Below, one piece after another: positions 1 to 9,991 of a stretch of DNA of 64,000 nt. The notes under the pieces are model-generated. The model was not told the DNA's origin. It ran no database searches and worked only from the letters and a program-made list of their open reading frames with translations. Source of the stretch: Roseovarius marisflavi (lineage in GTDB: Bacteria > Pseudomonadota > Alphaproteobacteria > Rhodobacterales > Rhodobacteraceae). Location of the stretch: assembly GCF_900142625.1 (NCBI RefSeq), contig NZ_FRBN01000019.1, forward strand, positions 1-64,000, read 5' to 3'. Each line of letters begins with the position of its first letter. Within the stretch, counting starts at the first letter, position 1. The position numbers were made by a program, and so were the translations under genes.

Positions 1-164
1 CCGCGTGCCTTTTCTTCGGGCGCGCCGTCGATCTGATCATAGGCTTTGAAATCGCCGAAGTATTTCGTGATCGCAGCCGTCAACGTCGTCTTGCCATGGT
101 CAACGTGACCAATGGTGCCGATGTTTACGTGCGGTTTTGAGCGGTCAAACTTTGCCTTAGCCAT
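1..164 (-). CDS. tuf: Elongation factor Tu, N-terminal part (runs off the window)
   Basis: EF-Tu carries aminoacyl-tRNA to the ribosomal A site as a GTP-bound complex. The minus strand reads [20 protein letters not shown] followed by VDHGKTT, the EF-Tu amino terminus with its P-loop. Only about 54 codons are inside the window. The ATG at 162-164 is preceded by GGAGG at a normal spacing. It lies downstream of fusA, completing the classical str order rpsL-rpsG-fusA-tuf. Identity is certain; the gene is cut by the window edge and is not itself truncated as far as can be seen. Confidence 0.97.
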   Translation of the reverse strand, partial: MAKAKFDRSKPHVNIGTIGHVDHGKTTLTAAITKYFGDFKAYDQIDGAPEEKAR

Positions 165-189
165 GGTGGCCTCCTTGATTGTCGTGTGC

Positions 190-243
190 GGTGCGTGACC
201 TCACGCACCCTACGGGGTTGGTAGGGTGGGCCAGTGGCCCACC
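190..243. repeat. Two adjacent perfect inverted repeats between fusA and tuf
   Basis: GGTGCGTG-acct-CACGCACC occupies 190-209 and GGTGGGCC-agt-GGCCCACC occupies 225-243. Both arms are perfect 8-bp matches. They fill most of the short fusA-tuf spacer. No T-run follows either stem on the minus strand, so they do not look like simple intrinsic terminators. They resemble dispersed intergenic palindromes of the REP kind, or mRNA processing or attenuation stems. Which of these applies cannot be told from one copy. Confidence 0.6.
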
Positions 244-247
244 GCAG

Positions 248-2371
248 TTATGCGTATTTCGCTTGGATTTCTTCCGAGATGTTGTGCGGGACCGGATCGT
301 AATGCGAGAATTGCATTGTGAACTGGGCACGCCCCGAAGACATCGAGCGCAGCGTGTTGATGTAGCCAAACATGTTGGCCAGCGGAACCTTCGCATCAAT
401 CGCGATGGCATTGCCGCGCTGTTCCTGGCCAGACACCTGACCACGACGCGAGGTCAAATCGCCAATGACGTTGCCGGTGTATTCTTCCGGTGTCACGACT
501 TCGACCTTCATGATCGGCTCAAGCAGCTTGGCGCCAGCTTTGCGCAGACCTTCACGCATGCCCATGCGGCCAGCGATCTCGAATGCCATGACGCTGGAGT
601 CAACATCGTGGAACTTACCGTCGATCAGGGCGACCTTGAAGTCGATGACCGGGAAGCCGGCAAGCGGGCCGCTGTCCATCACCGAACGGATACCTTTTTC
701 GACGCCCGGAATGTATTCCTTGGGCACGGCACCGCCGACGATGCGGCTCTCGAACGAGAAGCCTTCACCCGGCTCTGTCGGCGAGATGATAAGCTTGATC
801 TCAGCGAACTGACCCGAACCACCCGACTGTTTCTTGTGGGTGTAGCTGTGCTCGACTTCGTGGCCGATCGTCTCACGGTAGGCCACCTGAGGCGCACCGA
901 TGTTGGCGTCGACTTTGAATTCGCGGCGCAGACGGTCCACCAGGATATCGAGGTGAAGTTCGCCCATGCCCTTCATGATGGTCTGACCGGATTCGATGTC
1001 AGTTTCCACGCGGAAGGACGGATCCTCGGCGGCAAGACGCGCCAGACCGGTCGACATTTTTTCCTGGTCACCTTTGGTCTTCGGCTCGACCGCGATTTCG
1101 ATAACCGGATCGGGGAAGGTCATGGTTTCCAGAACAACCGGCTCTTTGGGATCGCAAAGCGTGTCACCAGTCGTGGTATCCTTGAGACCCGCAAGCGCGA
1201 TGATGTCGCCAGCAAAGGCTTCTTCAATCTCTTCGCGGTTGATCGAGTGCATCATCATCATACGACCGATACGCTCTTTCTTGCCTTTGGTGGCGTTCAG
1301 AAGCGTGTCGCCCTTTTTCATCATACCCGAGTAGATACGTGTGAAGGTCAGGGTGCCAACGAAGGGGTCGTTCATGATTTTGAACGCAAGACCCGAGAAC
1401 GGCATGCTATCATCCGCGCGGCGCGGGATGTTGCGTGTCTCGGTCTCGTCGTCAGGCGCAAAGCCCATGTAATCGACAACGTCCAGCGGGCTGGGCAGAT
1501 AGTCAATGACAGCGTTCAAAAGCGGCTGAACACCTTTGTTCTTAAAGGCAGAACCACACAGAACCGGGATAAAGGCGATTGCCAGCGTACCCTTGCGGAT
1601 CAGGCTGCGCAGGGTGGCTTCATCAGGCTCTTCGCCTTCAAGATAGGCCTCCATCGCGGCATCGTCCATCTCGACGGCGATCTCGATCATGTTGGCGCGC
1701 CATTCGTCAGCCTGATCCTTCAGGCTGTCGCGGATCGGTTTCTTGACCCAGCTCGCGCCAAGATCTTCACCTTCCCAGACCCACTCTTGCATGGTGACGA
1801 GGTCAACCATGCCTTCCAGCTCGTTCTCGGACCCGATCGGAATCTGGATCGGGCAGGGAATCGCGCCAGTGCGATCCTTGATCATCTTCACACAGTTGAA
1901 GAAGTCGGCACCAATCTTGTCCATCTTGTTGACGAAAACAATGCGCGGAACTTTATACCGGTCGGCCTGACGCCAAACGGTTTCTGTCTGCGGCTCAACA
2001 CCTGCGTTGGCGTCAAGCACGGCAACCGCGCCATCAAGAACCGCAAGCGAACGCTCGACCTCAATGGTGAAGTCAACGTGGCCGGGGGTGTCGATGATGT
2101 TCATCCGGTATTTCGTGTCGGATGTCGCCTCGGGTGTGGGCTCTTCCTGGCGCTGCCAGAAAGTGGTGGTCGCAGCCGAGGTGATCGTGATCCCGCGTTC
2201 CTGCTCCTGCTCCATCCAGTCCATGGTGGCCGCACCATCGTGCACCTCACCAATGTTGTGGGATTTGCCGGTATAAAACAGGATCCGTTCCGAGCAGGTC
2301 GTTTTGCCTGCGTCGATATGGGCCATGATGCCGAAGTTGCGATAGCGTTCGAGCGGATAATCGCGTGCCAT
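248..2371 (-). CDS. fusA: Elongation factor G
   Basis: EF-G is the translocation GTPase of protein synthesis and also helps recycle ribosomes. The 707-residue product has the full translational GTPase set: P-loop AHIDAGKT at 17-24, the switch I segment RGITIT at about 59-64, DTPGH at 94-98 and NKMDK at 148-152. Domains II to V follow, and the length is normal for bacterial EF-G. It sits between rpsG (20 nt upstream) and tuf in the str operon. A 741-codon open frame on the opposite strand is a shadow of this gene. Confidence 0.98.
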   Translation of the reverse strand: MARDYPLERYRNFGIMAHIDAGKTTCSERILFYTGKSHNIGEVHDGAATMDWMEQEQERGITITSAATTTFWQRQEEPTPEATSDTKYRMNIIDTPGHVDFTIEVERSLAVLDGAVAVLDANAGVEPQTETVWRQADRYKVPRIVFVNKMDKIGADFFNCVKMIKDRTGAIPCPIQIPIGSENELEGMVDLVTMQEWVWEGEDLGASWVKKPIRDSLKDQADEWRANMIEIAVEMDDAAMEAYLEGEEPDEATLRSLIRKGTLAIAFIPVLCGSAFKNKGVQPLLNAVIDYLPSPLDVVDYMGFAPDDETETRNIPRRADDSMPFSGLAFKIMNDPFVGTLTFTRIYSGMMKKGDTLLNATKGKKERIGRMMMMHSINREEIEEAFAGDIIALAGLKDTTTGDTLCDPKEPVVLETMTFPDPVIEIAVEPKTKGDQEKMSTGLARLAAEDPSFRVETDIESGQTIMKGMGELHLDILVDRLRREFKVDANIGAPQVAYRETIGHEVEHSYTHKKQSGGSGQFAEIKLIISPTEPGEGFSFESRIVGGAVPKEYIPGVEKGIRSVMDSGPLAGFPVIDFKVALIDGKFHDVDSSVMAFEIAGRMGMREGLRKAGAKLLEPIMKVEVVTPEEYTGNVIGDLTSRRGQVSGQEQRGNAIAIDAKVPLANMFGYINTLRSMSSGRAQFTMQFSHYDPVPHNISEEIQAKYA

Positions 2372-2391
2372 GATGAATTGCCTCTAGAGGT

Positions 2392-2865
<474 letters not shown>

Positions 2866-2874
2866 TTAATCCTC

Positions 2875-3246
2875 TTATTTCGGACGCTTGGCGCCGTATT
2901 TGGAACGGCGCTGTTTACGATCCTTGACGCCCTGGGTATCCAGAACACCGCGCAGGATGTGGTAACGCACACCGGGAAGGTCTTTCACACGGCCGCCACG
3001 GATCAGGACAACAGAGTGCTCCTGAAGGTTGTGGCTCTCACCGGGAATATAGGAAATGACCTCGAAGCCATTAGTCAGGCGCACTTTGGCAACCTTCCGC
3101 ATGGCCGAGTTCGGTTTCTTCGGCGTCGTGGTATAGACGCGTGTACAAACGCCACGTTTCTGAGGGCAACCCTGCAGGTGCTGTGACTTTGTGGTTCTGA
3201 CTTTTGGCTGCCGCGGCTTGCGGATCAGCTGTTGGATCGTTGGCAT
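2875..3246 (-). CDS. rpsL: 30S ribosomal protein S12
   Basis: S12 sits at the decoding centre and controls translational accuracy. The longest open frame starts at 3291, but the conserved terminus [13 protein letters not shown] begins at 3246. That gives the usual 123 residues, so 3246 is chosen. The PKKPNSA segment carries the wild-type lysine at the position where streptomycin-resistance mutations occur in other bacteria, so the sequence predicts a sensitive S12. The KDLPG loop, site of aspartate methylthiolation in some bacteria, is also present. It is the first gene of the str operon. Confidence 0.97.
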   Translation of the reverse strand: MPTIQQLIRKPRQPKVRTTKSQHLQGCPQKRGVCTRVYTTTPKKPNSAMRKVAKVRLTNGFEVISYIPGESHNLQEHSVVLIRGGRVKDLPGVRYHILRGVLDTQGVKDRKQRRSKYGAKRPK

Positions 3247-3588
3247 TCCGGTTCTTTCCCCGTCTCTCAACACATGTGTCTGCACGCTCACACGTGCGGT
3301 TAATCAAATACATATCGCGCGTCCGCAATACGCAAAGACCGCTATCGCACCCGGTAAATTTGGGTCCGACGCGGTGGGTTTCCAGAGGATCGGGGCATAG
3401 GCCCGGATCTTGACCACTTCAGTTCTGATATCGGCGACGGGGCGACCCCCAGTGCCGGGATGGGGCGCGTATATGGGGAGTCGCGGAGCTTGTCAACAGC
3501 CCGCGCCGCCCTTGCGCCAAAGCCCTGCGGGTGCGATGTATCTGACACGAGAGCGGCGAACAAGCGCCGCCAGCTGGAGCGTTTCAAG
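3247..3588. other. Divergent spacer upstream of the str operon
   Basis: This 342-bp stretch separates rpsL (minus) from a glycosyltransferase gene (plus). It must hold the promoter of the str operon and probably that of the plus-strand gene. Locally AT-rich sequence lies around 3301-3325. I see no convincing consensus promoter, RNA gene or conserved short reading frame. Open frames running through it are upstream extensions of the flanking genes. Confidence 0.5.
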
Positions 3589-4407
3589 ATGCGAGTGATC
3601 GGGATTTGCCGGTTTTCCTATCCTGCCGTTGGCGGGTTCAAGCGAATGCATGACACGGTCGAGGATCGTGAGGCCTATTTATATGCCCCGGAGCGGATGG
3701 AATTGCGGTTTCGCCACTTTGAAACCCTGACCCTGCCGTCGATTGCCGCCCAGAAGCGCAAGGATTTCACTTTTCTTGTGCTGATCGGTGAAAGCCTGCC
3801 GAGACCTTACCGCGACCGCCTCTATGATCTGACGGCGGGGATCGAACAGATCAAGATCGTCGAAAGCGTGCCGATGCGGCACCGCCTGGCGATGCAACTC
3901 GCGATCAAGGAAGAGCTTGGCGACGACAAAAGCGAATCAATCCAGTTCCGGCTGGATGACGATGATGCCGTCGGCGTTAACTTTATCCGAAGCCTGCGTT
4001 GGTTCGTCAAACACAGCGCCGCGATGCGCAAGAGATGGCGCTATATGGCGATTGAGTTCAATCACGGCTTCTCGGTAAAGCTCTCGGATCAGGGGATCAT
4101 GGCCGAGGATGTGCTAACTCCGTTCTGGGCCTGCGGTCTTGCGGTGCTGTTTCGTCCGGGCGATCCGCGCACGGTGATGAATTTCGCCCATCACAAGCTG
4201 CATCACAACATGGTCACGATGATCAATCCAACGCCCTATATGTATCTGCGCTCCAAGCATGACGATAATGATTCCGCCGCCAATTATCACCCCGGCCCGA
4301 TGCATCCGCTGACCGACAAGCAGCGCGCCATTTTCAAGGCGCAGTTCAACGTGGACGAGGACCAAGTGAAAGCCGTCTTTTCTGCTCCGCCCGTGCACGT
4401 CGGCTGA
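3589..4407 (+). CDS. Putative rhamnosyltransferase-like glycosyltransferase (PF11316 type)
   Basis: The 272-residue product starts MRVIGICRFSYPAVGGFKR and resembles the putative rhamnosyltransferase family PF11316 that is frequent in Rhodobacterales. It has an acidic RLDDDDAV motif around residue 122, consistent with the metal- and sugar-nucleotide-binding DxD of GT-A enzymes. Acceptor and donor are unknown. The open frame extends upstream to 3460, but the ATG at 3589 has GGAG in front and matches the expected family start. Its 3' end overlaps the convergent permease gene by 62 nt. It stands apart from the large polysaccharide locus further right. Confidence 0.75.
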   Translation: MRVIGICRFSYPAVGGFKRMHDTVEDREAYLYAPERMELRFRHFETLTLPSIAAQKRKDFTFLVLIGESLPRPYRDRLYDLTAGIEQIKIVESVPMRHRLAMQLAIKEELGDDKSESIQFRLDDDDAVGVNFIRSLRWFVKHSAAMRKRWRYMAIEFNHGFSVKLSDQGIMAEDVLTPFWACGLAVLFRPGDPRTVMNFAHHKLHHNMVTMINPTPYMYLRSKHDDNDSAANYHPGPMHPLTDKQRAIFKAQFNVDEDQVKAVFSAPPVHVG

Positions 4408-5266
4408 CCTGCATTTCGCGGTAAAGCGTGAACAGCCCGCTGGCCACCACGATGCCCGCGCCGACAAGGGTGATGGTCTGCGGCCAGTCGCCAAACACCA
4501 GCCAGCCAAGCGCAAGCGCCCAGATCAGGCTTGTATAGCGGAACGGCGCGATGAAGCCGATCTCGCCCACCCGCATCACCATGATCGAAAACAGATAACC
4601 GCCGATGATCATCACCGCCGCGCCGCCGATCACAAGCGCAGCGCGCGCATCCACCGGCGCCCAGGGCTCCGACAGGCTGGCGAGGCCGAAAAAGGTCATG
4701 ATGAACACAGAGGTGATCAAGGTCACGGTCATCGAGGGCACGTCGCGCGACAGCCGCCGCGTGGCCATGTCGCGCAGGGTGACGAACGACACAGCCGCCA
4801 GACCATAGACCGAATAGACATTGAACCCCTCGGTGCCCGGCCGCACGATAAGCATCACCCCGACAAACCCCACCATGATCGCCAGCATCCGACGCCAGCC
4901 CACCGGCTCGCGGAAAAAGAGGGCAGCGGCAAGGGTAATGGTCAGCGGCAGCGCCTGCATGATCGCGCTGATATTGGCGATCGGCATGTTGAACAGCGCG
5001 GTGACAAAGAAATAGGCAGAGCCGATTTCGCCCACCATGCGGAAAAACACCGGCCCCCAATCGGCGCGCGGCAAGCGCCGCCCGAGAACCCCCATGCGCC
5101 AGGCGATGATGGCCACCGCGATTGTGGTCACCACCCCGCGCATGAACATAACCTGAAACAGTGGGATTTCCCCGGCCAGCGTCTTGATCAGCGCATCGTT
5201 GAAGGTGAACGCCGCCATCGACGCCATCATCAGCAACGCGCCTGTTATGTTGTCCGAGCGGGCCAT
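4346..5266 (-). CDS. DMT-superfamily permease (EamA type)
   Basis: This 306-residue integral membrane protein has about ten hydrophobic segments arranged as two repeated halves, as in EamA-domain drug/metabolite transporters. The N-terminal half contains the usual FTFNDALIK and FMRG motifs. Such permeases export or take up small metabolites; the substrate cannot be predicted. The tail after the last membrane helix is basic (VSRRARAEQKRR) and its coding sequence overlaps the convergent glycosyltransferase by 62 nt. It lies 89 nt from the phosphatase gene and faces the same way. Confidence 0.85.
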   Translation of the reverse strand: MARSDNITGALLMMASMAAFTFNDALIKTLAGEIPLFQVMFMRGVVTTIAVAIIAWRMGVLGRRLPRADWGPVFFRMVGEIGSAYFFVTALFNMPIANISAIMQALPLTITLAAALFFREPVGWRRMLAIMVGFVGVMLIVRPGTEGFNVYSVYGLAAVSFVTLRDMATRRLSRDVPSMTVTLITSVFIMTFFGLASLSEPWAPVDARAALVIGGAAVMIIGGYLFSIMVMRVGEIGFIAPFRYTSLIWALALGWLVFGDWPQTITLVGAGIVVASGLFTLYREMQVSRRARAEQKRRLSLGPRPR

Positions 5267-5355
5267 TTTTGCCTGTTGTCTGATTAGCTAGGGGCGCATT
5301 GGACCCGGATCAGGGGGCGATGCAAGCAGAATTCCGCAAGACTGCTCGCGCGCGT

Positions 5356-6135
5356 CTACTTGGCCAGAGCGCCATGAAGCGCAAGGTGCAGCGCCGGGTT
5401 GGCGGCCACCACGCCATTTACCTGCGGCACGGGATTGTTGAAGATCAGTCTCCCGGCGCGGCGGTCCGAGGTCTGCGCGCCCGCCTCGCGCAGGATAAGA
5501 TCACCGGCGGCAATGTCCCATTCCCAACTTGGCCGCAGCGTGAGCATCGCATCAAAGCGCCCCTCGGCCACAAGGCTAAGGCGATAGGCCAGCGAGGGGC
5601 GATAGGCGCGCTTGACCTCTGGCACGATACCACCCTGCCAATGCTCGGGCGCATAATTGGGTTTCGCAGCCAGAATCGAGGCCCCGGCGAGGTCGGCCCG
5701 CCCGGCCGAACGGATCGGCTCGCCGTTCAGGAATGCCCCCTGCCCCGCCGCCGCAGAATAAAGCTTGTCGCGCAGCGGCAGATAGATGACGGCGGCCACC
5801 ACCACGCCTTTTTCGGCCACCGCAAGCGCATGCGCCCAGGTGTCAGAGCCCTCGATAAAGCTTCGGGTGCCGTCGATCGGATCGACAATGAACACCCGGT
5901 CATGGCCAAGGCGCGCCGCGCCATCCTCGGACTCTTCAGAGAGCCAGCCATAACCGGGCCGCGCCGCGCGCAGGCTCTCTGCCAGCATCGCATTCACGGC
6001 CAGATCGGCCTTGGTCACCGGGCCGGTGCCATCGGGCTTTTCCCAGGGATCAATCGGCCCCTTGGCATGGCGCGTCGCGATGCGCCCCGCCTCCTGGGCG
6101 GCCTCAATCAAAAGGCTCAGATCAGGTGCCGGCAA
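5356..6135 (-). CDS. Inositol monophosphatase-family phosphatase (CysQ/IMPase-like)
   Basis: This 259-residue member of the Mg-dependent, lithium-sensitive phosphatase family has the metal-binding signatures DPIDGTRSF around residues 85-93 and WEWDIAAG in the C-terminal half. Likely substrates are 3'-phosphoadenosine 5'-phosphate (CysQ role) or inositol phosphates; the sequence does not decide between them. Its start overlaps the end of the upstream PmbA-type gene by 14 nt, so the two are probably co-translated. Family assignment is firm; the substrate is open. Confidence 0.85.
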   Translation of the reverse strand: MPAPDLSLLIEAAQEAGRIATRHAKGPIDPWEKPDGTGPVTKADLAVNAMLAESLRAARPGYGWLSEESEDGAARLGHDRVFIVDPIDGTRSFIEGSDTWAHALAVAEKGVVVAAVIYLPLRDKLYSAAAGQGAFLNGEPIRSAGRADLAGASILAAKPNYAPEHWQGGIVPEVKRAYRPSLAYRLSLVAEGRFDAMLTLRPSWEWDIAAGDLILREAGAQTSDRRAGRLIFNNPVPQVNGVVAANPALHLALHGALAK

Positions 6136-7468
6136 GCGTCAGCCCCTCGACCAGAATAGAGGGCACAACGCGGCTCAGATGGGTGCGCGCATCGTTGCCG
6201 GGGATCATCGCCTTGAGCATCTCTGGCAGGCTTCCGGCGATGGTGCATTCGTTCACCGCATAGGTGATCTCGCCATTTTCCACCCAGAACCCCGCCGCGC
6301 CGCGCGAATAATCCCCGGTATTGGCGTTGATCGTCGAGCCGATCATCGAGGTCACCAAAAGCCCGGTGCCCATCTCTGCGATAAGGTCATCACGGCTCTG
6401 GCTGCCCTGGGTCAGGGCGATATTCCACGTGCCCGGCGAGGGCGGCGCCGATGTGCCGCGCACCGCGTTGCCGGTTGATTGCATGCCAAGCTTGCGCGCA
6501 TTCGCAAGATCAAGCGTCCAGCCCATCAACACACCGTTTTCGACAATCGCACGGCGGCGCGTCGGCAGCCCCTCGGCGTCAAACGGGCGCGAACCGCCGA
6601 TGCGCGGGCGGTGCGGGTCCTCAATAATCGACAGGCCCTCGGGCAGGACAACCTCGCCGAGCTTGTCACGCAGCCAGGACGAGCCGCGCGCCACCGACGC
6701 ACCATTGACCGCCGCCAGAAGGTGGCCGATCAGGGTCCCGGAAATACGCTCGTCAAACAGCACCGGATAGCTTCCGGTGGGCGGCTTGCGCGCGCCAAGG
6801 CGTTCGACCGCGCGCTCGCCTGCGATCCGGCCAATTTCGGCTGGGTCGCGCAGGTCGGCGGCGAAAACCCGGCTGTCACCATCATAATCGCGTTCCATTC
6901 CGGCACCGCTGTCGGCAATCGCCACACAGGACACGCCGGTATCGGTGCGCTTATAGCCGCCGGAAAACCCGTTGCTGGCCGCAATATGCATCGCCCGCCC
7001 GCTATAGGCGGCACTGGCGGATTGCACCTGTGTCACGCCACTTACGCCAAGCGCCGCCGCCTCGGCCTCTTGTGCCATCTGCGCAAGGGCATCGGGCGCG
7101 GGTTCACCCGCCGGATCACAAAGTTGCAGCGCCGAGACATCCCAGTCGCGGATAAGCTGATCCGGGTCGGCAAGCCCGACATTGGGATCCTCAGGCGCCT
7201 CATGCGCCATGGCAACGGCCCGCTCGGCCAGGGTGCTGATCGTCTCGGGCCGGGTATCCGAGGCCGACACATTGGCCTGTCGCCCGCCGATCAGCACGCG
7301 CAATCCGATCTCGACACCTTCGGCGCGCTCGGCCTGTTCAAGGGCGCCGCCGCGCATGTCGATCGTGACGGAACTGCCCCGGACCGCGATGGCATCCGCC
7401 GCCCCGGCACCGGCCTTGAGGGCGGCGTCAATCAGGGCCTGGGTCAGATCATTCAGCGCTTGGGACAT
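6122..7468 (-). CDS. pmbA: TldD/PmbA-family metalloprotease, PmbA branch
   Basis: TldD/PmbA proteins form a zinc protease that degrades unfolded peptides and matures microcin-like peptides or CcdA in other bacteria. The product has 448 residues when started at the ATG at 7468, which is preceded by AAGGAG; the open frame runs on to 7564 without support. It resembles the PmbA (TldE) subunit, which lacks the HExxxH metal site of TldD, and I see no such motif here. A TldD partner is not in the window. It is co-oriented and overlapping with the downstream phosphatase gene. Confidence 0.85.
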   Translation of the reverse strand: MSQALNDLTQALIDAALKAGAGAADAIAVRGSSVTIDMRGGALEQAERAEGVEIGLRVLIGGRQANVSASDTRPETISTLAERAVAMAHEAPEDPNVGLADPDQLIRDWDVSALQLCDPAGEPAPDALAQMAQEAEAAALGVSGVTQVQSASAAYSGRAMHIAASNGFSGGYKRTDTGVSCVAIADSGAGMERDYDGDSRVFAADLRDPAEIGRIAGERAVERLGARKPPTGSYPVLFDERISGTLIGHLLAAVNGASVARGSSWLRDKLGEVVLPEGLSIIEDPHRPRIGGSRPFDAEGLPTRRRAIVENGVLMGWTLDLANARKLGMQSTGNAVRGTSAPPSPGTWNIALTQGSQSRDDLIAEMGTGLLVTSMIGSTINANTGDYSRGAAGFWVENGEITYAVNECTIAGSLPEMLKAMIPGNDARTHLSRVVPSILVEGLTLAGT

Positions 7469-7534
7469 GGCACTCTCCTTGTTGCGGCTCAGAGGTAGAC
7501 CGCGCCGCCCGGTCGCGCAAGGGTTGGGCCTGTG

Positions 7535-7561
7535 AAAAGGCCGCAAGCAATGCCTGCGGCC
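7535..7561 (-). terminator. Intrinsic terminator after the DUF2125 gene
   Basis: On the minus strand a GGCCGCA / TGCGGCC stem with a 9-nt loop (7539-7561) is followed at once by TTTT. It starts 26 nt past the stop codon of the DUF2125 gene. It would separate that gene from the downstream pmbA-like gene. Confidence 0.7.
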
Positions 7562-7586
7562 CAATCCCCGTGCAAGGCTGGCGTGG

Positions 7587-9113
7587 TTACCTCAGCCGCT
7601 GACCATTGGCCAGAACATGGCCCTGATCATTGACCTCGATCCTGGAATTTAGCGTATCCTCGCCCTCGCCGACAACGGCGAACATGCCCACCATCATGCG
7701 CGCGACCATGGCCTGATCCTGCGGCACAAACCCCATGGCGATGAGCCGGTCCAACAGGCCGTTGCCGCCCACCAGTTTCAGATCAACGGCCCCTTCGGGG
7801 GCCGGGACGCCGTCAAAGCTTGTCAGGTCGGAATTATCAAAGGTGAACGCGCCATCCCCGGTCAGGGTGGCCCCCGCCGCCGCGACCGTCAGGCTATTGA
7901 GGCTGAGCGATTCAAGCTCGCCCGGGGTATCGCCGCTGGTGCCGAGGTCTTCCATCTGTTCGGGATCCATAAGATCGACAAAAAGCCGCCCCTTGCCGGT
8001 CAAATCAAAGGCAATTGTCGCCGGATCGCGCGGCAATTGGCCCGCCGGATCAAACAGCGACCAGATCATGTCGGAGAGGGTGAAATCGCCAAATTCCATC
8101 GCGATAGCAAAATCCTGGGTCTCTTCGCCCTGCGCCACCGGCATTTGCATGCGAAAACCGCTGCGCGCCATGCCGAAGGTCACCGGGAACGGCAATTCAT
8201 TGCCCGTGACGGCGATGCTGATGTCGCGCCCCTCGGCTTCATACTCAAGACCGTCAGGACCAAAGACCGATCTAAGGCCACCACCCGCAGAGGTGCTTGT
8301 GCCCTCAAGCGTATCGCCATCCCCCTCGATTCGGTAGGCGACACTGGCGTCTTCATAGGTCATGCCGCTGTCAAAGCGAAACCCGGCCTCAAGGCTTGCC
8401 ACCATGTCAGAGTTGTCGATCATTGGCGGCAGGCTGACATCACCATCAAAGGCCGCAGCTGCGATTGCGCCGGTCATCGCCAGGTGGCCTCCCTCGGTCG
8501 GGTCGGTGAAATCCAGCTTATAGGTCACCGGGCCTGCTGTCATTTTCTGGCGGACATCACGGATCCCGCCTGCGTCAACGCTCTGGCTGCTGCCTTTGAC
8601 ATTCGCCAGGGCAATGCTGGCCGCGCCAATGTCAACCGCTTCGCCATCGACATCCAACGCGTTCAGGCCAAGCGATATCTCTTTGGCGCCATAGGCGTAT
8701 TGCATCGCATCCGGGGTGCCCGAGACCGTCATGACCAAACCACTCTGCGCAATTTCCATAGTGGCCGTCGCGGTCTTGCCCGGTTCGACCTCGGTGATAA
8801 GGGCCATCGGGGTGGTGGCGGGCAGAACGACCGACACCGTGCCATCGGCGTTTTCGATCAGCTCCATCCGGTTCATGCGCAGGGTGGCAAATCCGGAGGT
8901 ATCAGGCACGGTGACCGTCATCGCGATATTGCTGATGGCAAGGGTATTGCCCGACTGTTGCTCGTCACCGGTGACCTCATAGCCAAAGGTGGTGAGATAA
9001 GCCTTCCAGTCCTGCCAGACCTGATCAGCCGTGACATCAGCCAGCGCCGCACTGCCCGAAAGCGCGACGGAAACCAGCGTCGCCGAGGCGATGAGAGAGT
9101 GGGAAGCGGCCAT
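7587..9113 (-). CDS. DUF2125-domain exported protein
   Basis: The 508-residue protein begins with a clear Sec signal peptide ending SGSAALA around residue 25. The rest is beta-rich and repetitive in style, with many short alternating hydrophobic segments, as in DUF2125 proteins of alphaproteobacteria, whose function is not established. The open frame begins at 9227, but the ATG at 9113 has AAAGGTG before it and places the signal peptide at the terminus. It is transcribed divergently from an SDR gene and ends at an intrinsic terminator. I infer a periplasmic or envelope-associated role only from the signal peptide. Confidence 0.75.
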   Translation of the reverse strand: MAASHSLIASATLVSVALSGSAALADVTADQVWQDWKAYLTTFGYEVTGDEQQSGNTLAISNIAMTVTVPDTSGFATLRMNRMELIENADGTVSVVLPATTPMALITEVEPGKTATATMEIAQSGLVMTVSGTPDAMQYAYGAKEISLGLNALDVDGEAVDIGAASIALANVKGSSQSVDAGGIRDVRQKMTAGPVTYKLDFTDPTEGGHLAMTGAIAAAAFDGDVSLPPMIDNSDMVASLEAGFRFDSGMTYEDASVAYRIEGDGDTLEGTSTSAGGGLRSVFGPDGLEYEAEGRDISIAVTGNELPFPVTFGMARSGFRMQMPVAQGEETQDFAIAMEFGDFTLSDMIWSLFDPAGQLPRDPATIAFDLTGKGRLFVDLMDPEQMEDLGTSGDTPGELESLSLNSLTVAAAGATLTGDGAFTFDNSDLTSFDGVPAPEGAVDLKLVGGNGLLDRLIAMGFVPQDQAMVARMMVGMFAVVGEGEDTLNSRIEVNDQGHVLANGQRLR

Positions 9114-9241
9114 GATGACACCTTTCAAATTCAAATTCGGCCATAGCTTCGGCTGTCGGGCCGGGCGGGTCAAGTGGCGATCTGGCTGGAACTTGGACCG
9201 GGTGCGGATTAGGTTGGGCGCAGACAAAGGAAGGGAAGACC

Positions 9242-9991
9242 ATGAGCATGCAGGGTAAATGCGTTCTGATCACCGGCGCCAGCAAGGGAATCGGCGCCGC
9301 CACTGCGCGGGTTTTCGCCGCCGCCGGAGCCAATGTCGCGCTCGTGGCGCGCAATGGCGATGCGATAGCCGAGATTGCCGGTGAAATCGGCACGCGGGCC
9401 ATCGCCATCCCCTGCGACGTCAGCCGCTATTGGGAGGTCGAGGCAGCCGTCGCGGCCTGTCACACCGCCTTTGGTCGGCTTGACGTGCTGATCGGCAATG
9501 CCGGGGTGATTGATCCGATCACCTCACTCAGCACCGCCGACCCCGATAGCTGGGGCCATGCCATCGACGTCAACCTCAAGGGGGTTTTCAACGGCATGCG
9601 CGCCGCCCTGCCCGGCATGCTGGCACAAGGCTCGGGCACGATCATCACCATAAGTTCCGGGGCCGCCCATAACGCGCTTGACGGCTGGAGCGCCTATTGC
9701 GCCTCCAAGGCGGGGGCGGCGATGCTGACCCAAAGCGCTGATCTGGAGAACCGCGATAAGGGTATCCGGGTGATGGGCCTTTCGCCGGGCACGGTGGCAA
9801 CCGATATGCAGCGCGAGATCAAGAAAAGCGGTGTCAATGCCGTGAGCCAGCTTGACTGGTCCGACCACATCCCGCCCGAGTGGCCTGCGAAGGCGCTTTT
9901 ATGGATGTGCTCGGCGGCGGCAGATGACTTTGCCGGCCAGGAAATCTCGCTGCGCGACGAGGATATTCGCAAGCGCGCGGGCCTGACATGA
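9242..9991 (+). CDS. Short-chain dehydrogenase/reductase
   Basis: This classical SDR has 249 residues. It shows the cofactor loop TGASKGIG near residues 11-18, NAG in the central region, the catalytic YCASK motif around 155-160 and the SPGTV segment after it. It would reduce or oxidise a small alcohol or ketone with NAD(P)H. The stop overlaps the start of an enoyl-CoA hydratase-like gene by 4 nt, which suggests a joint role in acyl-CoA or hydroxyacid metabolism. The substrate is unknown. Confidence 0.88.
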   Translation: MSMQGKCVLITGASKGIGAATARVFAAAGANVALVARNGDAIAEIAGEIGTRAIAIPCDVSRYWEVEAAVAACHTAFGRLDVLIGNAGVIDPITSLSTADPDSWGHAIDVNLKGVFNGMRAALPGMLAQGSGTIITISSGAAHNALDGWSAYCASKAGAAMLTQSADLENRDKGIRVMGLSPGTVATDMQREIKKSGVNAVSQLDWSDHIPPEWPAKALLWMCSAAADDFAGQEISLRDEDIRKRAGLT

